This document shows positions 57,333 to 64,000 of a DNA stretch of 64,000 bases, piece by piece. The stretch is taken from positions 17,691,462 through 17,755,461 of the forward strand of contig NC_061818.1 in the NCBI RefSeq assembly GCF_021462225.1, written 5' to 3'. The translations under genes were made by a program, and so were the position numbers. The stretch is from Girardinichthys multiradiatus. Its lineage: Eukaryota > Chordata > Actinopteri > Cyprinodontiformes > Goodeidae. Position 1 is the first letter of the stretch, and each line of letters opens with the position of its first letter. A model generated the notes under the pieces. That model had not been told where the DNA came from and searched no databases. It saw only the letters and a program-made list of their open reading frames with translations.

Positions 57333-57399
57333 CCTCAGAACTTGAACATGTCTGTTATCACTAAACGACCAGAAGAGGCGCTCTTAGACCACAAATGAA

Positions 57400-58100
57400 T
57401 TTCCACTATTCTATAAAGGAAACTTTTACGTTCCATCTGTATCAATATTTTGCTAAATTTTGAAAAGCAAATAAATAATATCAACAAAAAACCTAAAGTA
57501 AAACTAATAGGAAGATAGATTTTTCATTTATTTATGATTGTAATTAAGTAATTATCCAGCTACAGTTCTTTGTTTGTACAGCATTAGAGACTCATTTTGC
57601 CACCTACTACAATTATTATTTTGTTACAAAAACAAAATATTTTTTTGTCCCTCTTCTACAAAGAATGGTAAACTTGTATTAGTACTGGATTTACATTCTT
57701 ACATGTTAGTTGTAATATATTGTAGCTTATTGACAAGAATTGTCAATATTTCCACAGAATGTTTTATTTAATGTAACATGATTCTACCTTATGGTGTGAA
57801 GTGGATGGAATAAAACAAAGAATATAAAAGAATATTTTTTATTCTTAAGATTAAACAACAACTTAATTTACATTATGTAATGTAATTTAGGCTAAGAAAA
57901 AAAAAAATCAGATAGCTAAAGTCCTTCCCTTATCTGGGTTTACTTTTGAACAGGATCAATCAGAGAAGAATTTATTGCCATTAACAAAAAAAAAAAATTC
58001 TCAATTGTCTTTTTTCTTCTTTATGTTATGGCCAAATGTCATGAAAACTTCAACTGAAATCTTAATCAAGTTAAACTTCACAATACAATTTAACACATTA
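57400..58100. other. AT-rich intergenic DNA
   Basis: V1 3' flank (CCAGAAGAGGCGCTCTTAGA) then AT-rich DNA with A and T runs. No gene is seen. Confidence 0.45.
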
Positions 58101-58104
58101 TCAG

Positions 58105-58277
58105 TACATTAAGCGCCTCCTTCTCCATTCTAATAGATAGGAAATCAGAATATGCCAACAGGGTGAGAGTATAAACTGAAATCATCTGAGACTGTCCACC
58201 ATGAAACCAGTAGATTCTGCTGTGTATTACTGTGCCAGGGATGAGATTACTGTGAGCACACTGTCTGTACAAAATAA
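58105..58277 (+). pseudogene. V3 relic with most of the V body deleted
   Basis: ACATTAAGCGCCTCCTTCTC matches the V3 upstream DNA at 47421. It jumps to FR3: ACTGTCCACCATGAAACCAG, then ATTCTGCTGTGTATTACTGT and GCCAGGG (YYCAR). A nonamer-like ACAAAATAA is at 58269. Leader and FR1-FR2 are gone. Confidence 0.75.
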
Positions 58278-58295
58278 AAAAAACTACATGAAATA

Positions 58296-59073
58296 CCGTA
58301 AATTTCGGATTATAAGCCTCTACTTTTTTCCTTCACTTTGAACACTGCGACCTATACAACAGTGTGGCTAATGCATGTTTTTTTTCATGCCGCCAAAAAC
58401 ATTTTGCCTGGTAACAGTAGACCAATGAAATTGATGAGTAGTTCACAGAAGTCCAATGAAATTGTGCGATAAATCAAGAGCACTTTCACAATTCAATTAC
58501 CGGTATTGTAAATCAGACATTTATATTCACCCTCATCAACATGGAAAATCACCAACGGGTTTCAAAAGGCTGGATTGCTGCACGATAAACGGGACCGGGT
58601 GCGCTCAATGAGATCCTGAGGCTGTTCAATTCGGACACTGAAGAACAGGACTTTGATGGTTTCAGTGCGCAGGAAGAAGATGAAGAAGGTGATCAATGAC
58701 TTTTGACCTGGTAGGCTGCAGTATATATCAGTTAGGAGATATTGGAATGTTGTTCATGCACTGTTCAGTAAAAAAGCATAAGCAACGTAATTTGTGTGTT
58801 ACTGATAACGTACGTATATTTAAAGGTAGCCGTGTTAGCCACTGTTCGAAAAAAGCATACAATATGCATTTGTTTATATTACCATACGGATTAAATTAAA
58901 AGTTAAAAAACCCTCACGTGTAATATCTTTCTTTGTAAATATCTCATATTACAATGTGGGACATCCGCGGCTTAACATCCGGTGCGGCCTGTACAAGTAC
59001 AAAATTTGTTTTCTTTCTAAAATTAGAGCATGCGGCTTTTAATCAGGTGCGCTCTGTAGTCCGGAATTTACGG
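58296..59073. mobile_element. Pogo/Tigger-like DNA transposon, non-autonomous
   Basis: Inverted ends CCGTAAATTTCGGATTATAA and TAGTCCGGAATTTACGG, flanked by TA at 58294-58295 and 59074-59075. The interior keeps a short coding remnant near 58625-58697 (LFNSDTEEQDFDGFSAQEED), like the acidic C-terminus of such transposases. The V3 paralogue at 47951-47975 lacks the insert. Confidence 0.75.
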
Positions 59074-59075
59074 TA

Positions 59076-60220
59076 CATTGTTACGAAGGCCTGAAGAGGT
59101 CAGGTTAAGATTGGTGACACCTTCACACAGAGACTAAACAAAGGTGTGCTGTATTGATAAAACAGGTTCGATAAAATGAAAAACGTCTTCATCCTTTCAG
59201 GCCTGTGCAGAATGAAGTTGATGGGAGTTTGATATAAAGACTTGTTTACAGAAAGAGAGCTTGCAATGAAAATTCAGTCTGTCAATCTGCTTTATTCTAA
59301 TCTAGAAGCAACAACAAAGAAACTAGCAGAAAAATTAATATAAAGTTTTTATATACCGCTTGTATAAATCTCTTTTAGACTTTTAATCAAAATATTTATG
59401 AGTTCAGACAAATTGTTAGGCTTTCCTTCTTGACTGTCTGACCTAGAAACAGAGGAACAGAAGTAATAAAGACTCAGCTGTTATTGTGGTTTGAGATTTT
59501 ATGTTCTTCAGGAATCCTTTTAACATGTGGTTTAACAGATATGTTCCTGAAGCCCTCCCTTCACCAAACAGCTCAAAATGTGTATTAAAATGGATTAAAG
59601 GATCAGAAACTCCTGAGTCCATGAACAGTTTTAACAAAACAATAACCACTGAAGGAGCCATTCGATCAATTTAGATCAGACTACTGCAACAGCAAATGTG
59701 AATTTCTATAAAATGTACTTAATCTTCTCAGAAGGAAATGATTAAACAGTTTTAATGCAGAAAAACTGAACTCCTCAAAATGTTTGTGAAAGTGTTAACC
59801 ATTAATTCCTATAGTACATCTGCTGTTACCTGTTGAGTGCAAGAATCTGAGACAACCGTGTTTGATCACTACTTTTTAGAGCACTTTCTTTGAAGCATCA
59901 AATATGTTTTGTCTTTTAAACAAAATCCATGAACTAAACCAGAATTTTGCTGCATTGTTGAAACTTTACAATTAAACAGCATCATTCCATCTCTTTAGAA
60001 AGACATCAAGAAAGGGAATATTGACTTAATATCATTCCCAACTTTTAAAGTTGGTTGAAATAAGGTAAAATTAAATTAAGAATGATGATCACGGTCAGTC
60101 TTCTGCTGGTTGCTGTCTCTCTGCTCTCTGAGTTATCCTGTTTCAAATGATTTCACATTGTTTGTAATTAAACAGATTCCTAGATAACCATCTCATCATC
60201 CTCTCTCAGAGACCCTCAGT
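59076..60220. other. Intergenic DNA
   Basis: Begins with V3 3' flank (GGCCTGAAGAGGTCAGG, compare 47971). No further V part, RNA gene or element is recognised. Confidence 0.4.
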
Positions 60221-60227
60221 CAAAGCA

Positions 60228-60345
60228 TCTGGCTGGTGCCTATCTCCAGCAGTCATTGGGCGGAAGGTGGGGTACACCCTGGACAGGTTGCCAGTCCATC
60301 ATAGCAACACGCAGAACAAACACTCATGCACACACACTATCATAC
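60228..60345 (-). repeat. Fragment of the 1028-type dispersed repeat
   Basis: GGCTGGTGCCTATCTCCAGC and ACCCTGGACAGGTTGCCAGT are the complement of 1190-1240. Confidence 0.8.
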
Positions 60346-60464
60346 CTAATGACACTTTAGAGAGAAAGAATTTCACAAACAAAGCTTCAACGATAGGTGT
60401 CCTCAGCTCCCAATTGCTTATTGAATGCTGTTAAAAGGAAAGATAATGTAACACAATTGAAAAC

Positions 60465-60690
60465 ATGCCCCTGTCCCACCTTTTTTGGAATGTGTTGCAA
60501 GCATCAAAATCATAATGAGTGATTATTTGCAAAAAAAAAACAATAGTCTATCAGTGTGAACATTAAATATCTTGTCTTTGTAGTGTATTCAATTGCATAT
60601 AGGATGAAGAGGAATTGCAAATCAATGTTTTCTGTTTTTTTTCCTGTTTTGTACAATGTCAAAACTTCATTGGAATTAGGCCCCAGCAGG
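60465..60690. repeat. Probable DNA-transposon end fragment
   Basis: CCTTTTTTGGAATGTGTTGC, AACATTAAATATCTTGTCTT and CAAAACTTCATTGGAATTAG form a unit I recognise as a common fish interspersed repeat end. Its superfamily is not certain. Confidence 0.45.
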
Positions 60691-61119
60691 AAGCCTGCAA
60701 GGGCCTACTGTAATCGCTATGTTCCTTATTATTAAATAAAAGTGATGTACAGAAGTGCACCTATTGCCTCATGGCCACTGGACACCCACTTATTTTCGAT
60801 GGAAGATTGTTGCCACATGTAGAGCACAACCAGTACTTTTTGGAAATTCCTGGTTGGACAACAGTAAAGGAGCTCTTTTTACATGCTAGAATATATGTCA
60901 TTCATAACTAATGAAAATGTGCAGAACAAAAGACAACATTATATCAGGATGAAATATGGAAAAACTAACAACATAAATTTTATAATGCGGTTACTGCATG
61001 GAGATTGAAAATGGTAAAAAACTCACTGCATTATAGAGTCAAAATACCAGATTGGTGAAGCAAGTGATGGATGGTCAACACTCTTGAAAATTAGCTGTAT
61101 AACAGGTTGTGTTTCATAT

Positions 61120-61205
61120 TTGTTTCTACCAGGAAGCTTGACTGTAACACCTCTATAACTAACGAAAGACCAGAGGTGGCGCTCTTAGACCAGAAATGAA
61201 CATTT
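61120..61205 (+). pseudogene. V1 3'-flank scar
   Basis: GACCAGAGGTGGCGCTCTTA and GACCAGAAATGAA match the DNA just behind V1 RSSs (57368). No V exon or RSS precedes it. Confidence 0.6.
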
Positions 61206-61943
61206 GTACATTAGTATTAAGATGGTCAGCAATTTTACAGACATGACAACAAAAAAAGTGAGAACATAACTCTTTATGCATACTCTTTATGAAATAAAAT
61301 AATACAATTTGTAAAACGTAAAACGTTTAAGAAAGTATAAGGGACAAATAAACAGTAAAATAAATTTAGCAAATGAAGCCTCTCTGAAAAAATTCACATA
61401 CTGAAAGATACTACTACTTGTATCACTAGTATAAATAACATCCTGTATCATCTAATAATTCAACAAGATGTGCCTTCCCTGTTCTTCAGAAAAGTTTATT
61501 TTAATATTTTTAAAATCAGAACAAAAAGTATTAGATAGGCCAATGGGTTGGAAGTTAATAATCTAAGGTTAAAGAGAGTTTATCTGATGATCCAGTACAT
61601 AAGTACAACAAATATTTTAACACGTTATTGGTGTCTAATATTCTAAACCAAAAAACAAACAGCAAACAAAATTCAGTTATGGTCTTAATGGTTGAGAAAC
61701 CAATGATTTTACTGTTTAAAGCATAAATAACATATTTTGCTTCAGATATGTCACAGCTCTTGACTTTGAGCCAGGAAACATGTCAGCCCAATCTATCAAC
61801 AGCAAAATTAATTCAGTGCTACTTTTGTAAATAAACTGTTTTGCCGCTACTGCTTTCCCTGAGTCTTACTGAGACAATATCATGATCAAACCACACTGAC
61901 AATTATTCCTCATTCAGCTTTTAATGTTATTTTCCCACCACAG

Positions 61944-62040
61944 GTCTGAACCTGTTCAACATCTGTCAGGTTTTCCGATTCTCTGAGGTACTGACTCACT
62001 GGATCACAGTCTGCTGGAAAAGGACGGGAATAGACAGGTA
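61944..62040 (+). pseudogene. V1 exon relic (FR1-FR2)
   Basis: After CCACCACAG the sequence reads GTCTGAACCTG, then ACATCTGTCAGGTTTTCCG, TCTCTGAGG, CTCACTGGATCA and CTGCTGGAAAAGGACGGGAA. These match V1 TIRCQVSYSL, HWI and AGKGLEW. Internal deletions remove the first part of FR1. No YYC or RSS follows. Confidence 0.7.
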
Positions 62041-62145
62041 GAACATCCAGCCAAATTTGTTTTTCCTCTTCTAATACAGACATATCTTCCCACATAAAAT
62101 AAATGAACATGAGGCTAAAGAGACAGCGTGTAGGTCATTATTTTC

Positions 62146-62225
62146 AGTCAGTCAGTCATTTTCTACCACTTATTCCATAGTGGGTCGCGGGGGAGCTGGT
62201 GCCTATCTCCAGCAGTCTATGAGCG
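62146..62225 (-). repeat. Fragment of the 1028-type dispersed repeat
   Basis: TCAGTCATTTTCTACCACTT and CCATAGTGGGTCGCGGGGGA are the complement of 1232-1290. Confidence 0.85.
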
Positions 62226-62393
62226 AGAGGTCATTATTTTGTCTCTTTCATTTGTTGTATGCTTCATAGTGAAAAAAAGAACCCCAATATTTGGGGTTAA
62301 CGATCAGTCAAAGGAAGGCAATATATTATATAATCTTTGCTTCTCAAAGAACAATCAACTTACTAATTGACTTATGCATCATTATGCAACTAA

Positions 62394-62630
62394 ATAGTAA
62401 GGTTTTATAAACATTAGCTGATGCTGTGAGCTGCATAAGAAGAGAAACTTCCATCAGATCACCTTCAACACCAAACATGTTATCTGTAATGATTATGCTG
62501 CTGGCTGTTGGATCCTGTGAGTATCCCTGAGGCAGAAACATTTACAGCAAGATTACACTAAAGACCTGTTACACCACTAGAGGAGGCACTCTAAGTTAAC
62601 TTAAAGAAAGTTGATAGCACCATACTGATA
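62394..62630 (+). pseudogene. V1 orphan leader, V exon and RSS deleted
   Basis: Octamer-like ATGCAACT at 62394, the V1 5' UTR (CATCAGATCACCTTCAACAC) and leader exon 62477-62516 (MLSVMIMLLAVGS) with a good donor GTGAGT. The leader intron runs into CACTAGAGGAGGCACTCTAA (about 62574), which is V1 downstream DNA. The V exon and RSS are missing in one deletion. Confidence 0.85.
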
Positions 62631-63100
62631 TGCAGGGCTATGATAATAATAATATAAAAAACTAAAAGAAATAAAATTGAATTAAATGTAAAGATCCGAT
62701 CTGCTGAAAATTAACAAAAACTGAGACAAAAACGTATATTTTATTTTGGATGAGTAATACAATAAGTAAACTATTTCATTAAAACTTTAAAGAGTTTATG
62801 TGAAAATATCAGTCTAAAACATCCAACCAACAAATTGATAAATTATTAAAAATCCTAAACTTTGAAACCAAAATGAGCAAAATTACTGACTTTCTACAAT
62901 GTGTAATCAGCCTGTTCCAGTTATGAATGTCATTAATGGATGACAAAAAAAATATTTTCCACCATTTTTCCTCTGTAAATGTTTTAAAACAAAAAAAAGG
63001 CTGTGTAAATTAAAACATAAATACTGTAATAATTTAAAGTGATAACTAAAGTAAAATGTCCGCAAACATTAGAAGACAAGTTCTGTTTGACTTTTAAGGG
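62631..63100. other. V2 upstream intergenic DNA
   Basis: AT-rich, leading into the V2 promoter. No gene is seen. Confidence 0.4.
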
Positions 63101-63109
63101 GAGGAGTTT

Positions 63110-63117
63110 ATGCAAAT
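63110..63117 (+). promoter_or_regulatory. Consensus octamer ATGCAAAT of V2 gene
   Basis: 109 bp before the ATG at 63219; the only intact V2 gene here with a perfect octamer. Confidence 0.88.
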
Positions 63118-63218
63118 GAATCAATTCCATCTTTGCATGTCTTGTTGGAGAGTTTAAGACCTTTAGTAAATCAGGGACAAACACTCTGCAGACTGAACAG
63201 GCATAAATATCCTCTACA

Positions 63219-63683
63219 ATGATCCGGCCTGAGGTGGTTGTTGCTTTTGTCATCCTGTCTGTTAACTGGACAGGTAAGAATAAATGATTGCTTTATACAG
63301 CTTCTTGAGTGATGAATGCAACATTAAATGACAATTTAACAATATATTTTGGTTACAGTGGTTAATAATGAATCTGTTGGCAGGTACTGATGGTCAAACA
63401 CTGACTGAGTCTGAACCAGTGGTTAAAAGACCTGGAGAATCCCACAGACTGACCTGCACATATTCTGGGTTTAGTAGCACTCCTAGCATACACTGGATCA
63501 GACAGACAGCTGGAAAAGGACTGAAGTGGATTGCTTATATCAGCAGTGGCAGAGGCACCTACTACTCTGACTCAGTGAGAAACCGGTTCACCATCTCCAG
63601 AGACAACAGCAGAAGTCAGGTGTATCTGCAGATGAACAGACTGACAGCTAATGATTCTGCTGTTTATTATTGTGCTCGAGAGC
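63219..63683 (+). CDS. ighv: IGHV segment, family V2, intact
   Basis: Leader exon 63219-63273 encodes [18 protein letters not shown]; the first ATG of the other V2 leaders is absent, so the leader is five codons shorter. Donor GTAAGA. The V exon 63384-63683 follows GTTGGCAG. It shows [72 protein letters not shown] and [10 protein letters not shown]. The usual LEW is LKW. The frame is open and the RSS is good. Likely functional. Confidence 0.94.
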
Positions 63684-63721
63684 CACAGTGACACAGAAAG
63701 TAGAAACACTGAACAAAAACT
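63684..63721 (+). other. V-RSS, 22-bp spacer
   Basis: CACAGTG 63684-63690; nonamer ACAAAAACT 63713-63721. Confidence 0.92.
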
Positions 63722-64000
63722 CTGCAGCGCATGAATAGTTTTAACATGAAACCACCACAGGGGGCGCACTAACACCATTTATCAGTCACAGCAAATATTT
63801 AGACAGACACGTCTCTGGGACCTGAACGGTTCCCATCGGATAAATAACATTGAGACATTTTTATACCCAAAATCTTATAGTGCCTTTATTAATATTTTCT
63901 TTTATAAAAAGGTTTTCGCCTCAGTGTTCTATTTACCAAATTAAATCAGGATTCAAGAGAATATTCATGCATCAGATGAAAGTATTCTTTTGTAGTAAGC

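Noticed and set aside
1..64000. D, J or constant-region exons
   Set aside because: Searched by eye for 12-bp-spacer RSS pairs, WGxG J motifs and Ig C-domain exons; none was convincing, so the window seems to lie wholly within the V cluster.

Overview
The window is a stretch of a teleost (probably spiny-rayed) immunoglobulin heavy-chain variable (IGHV) locus. The evidence is many two-exon V segments, all on the + strand. Each has a short hydrophobic leader exon, a small intron of about 75-120 bp, and a V exon with Cys-23, a Trp in [12 protein letters not shown] and YYCAR. Each ends at a CACAGTG heptamer with a 22- or 23-bp spacer and an ACAAAAACC-type nonamer. Most have an ATGCAAAT octamer 65-110 bp before the ATG. 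No D, J or constant exon is seen. The species cannot be named from the sequence alone.

Three V families are visible. Family V1 (leader MFSVALLLL, 23-bp spacer) has intact members at 1469, 11583, 15904, 33047 and 56874. Its pseudogenes are at 7092, 9579, 28004 and 37228, and it has scars at about 13971, 31060, 46987, 48331, 61944 and 62477. Family V2 (leader ending in NWTG, 22-bp spacer) is intact at 2833, 31638 and 63219, with an orphan leader at 15359. Family V3 (leader MMN...) is represented only by damaged copies at about 516, 29656, 47511 and 58105. Repeated flanks show growth by block duplication: V2-V1 units at 2.6-7 kb and 31.4-33.5 kb, V1-V3 units at 27.7-30.1 kb and 46.7-48 kb, and related intergenic DNA at 34.8-35.4 kb and 61.3-61.9 kb.

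The space between V segments is filled with mobile DNA. In order: a dispersed repeat at 1028; a hAT-like element at 3423-5667 with a perfect 8-bp target duplication; LINE 3' ends at 7.7, 30.3 and 36.5 kb; a decayed L1-type LINE at 17.3-19.9 kb; a minus-strand LTR element end at 21.5-22.4 kb; an L2-like LINE at 22.86-27.36 kb carrying a second LINE fragment and a Tc1-like transposon; a candidate solo LTR at about 33.9-34.5 kb; an endogenous retrovirus at 37.9-45.9 kb with ruined gag and pol but an open env; a Tc1 relic at 48.8-49.4 kb; a 5.9-kb Harbinger-type element at 50.65-56.56 kb with a second Tc1-like copy in its transposase intron; and a pogo-like element at 58.3-59.1 kb.

The functional output is a set of about eight potentially rearrangeable VH segments. 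The most unusual items are the uninterrupted 471-codon env in a decayed provirus, the Harbinger element with unequal 20-bp repeat arrays in its inverted ends, the AT palindrome exactly where the 3' LTR is cut, and the repeated loss of V bodies that leaves promoters or leaders behind.
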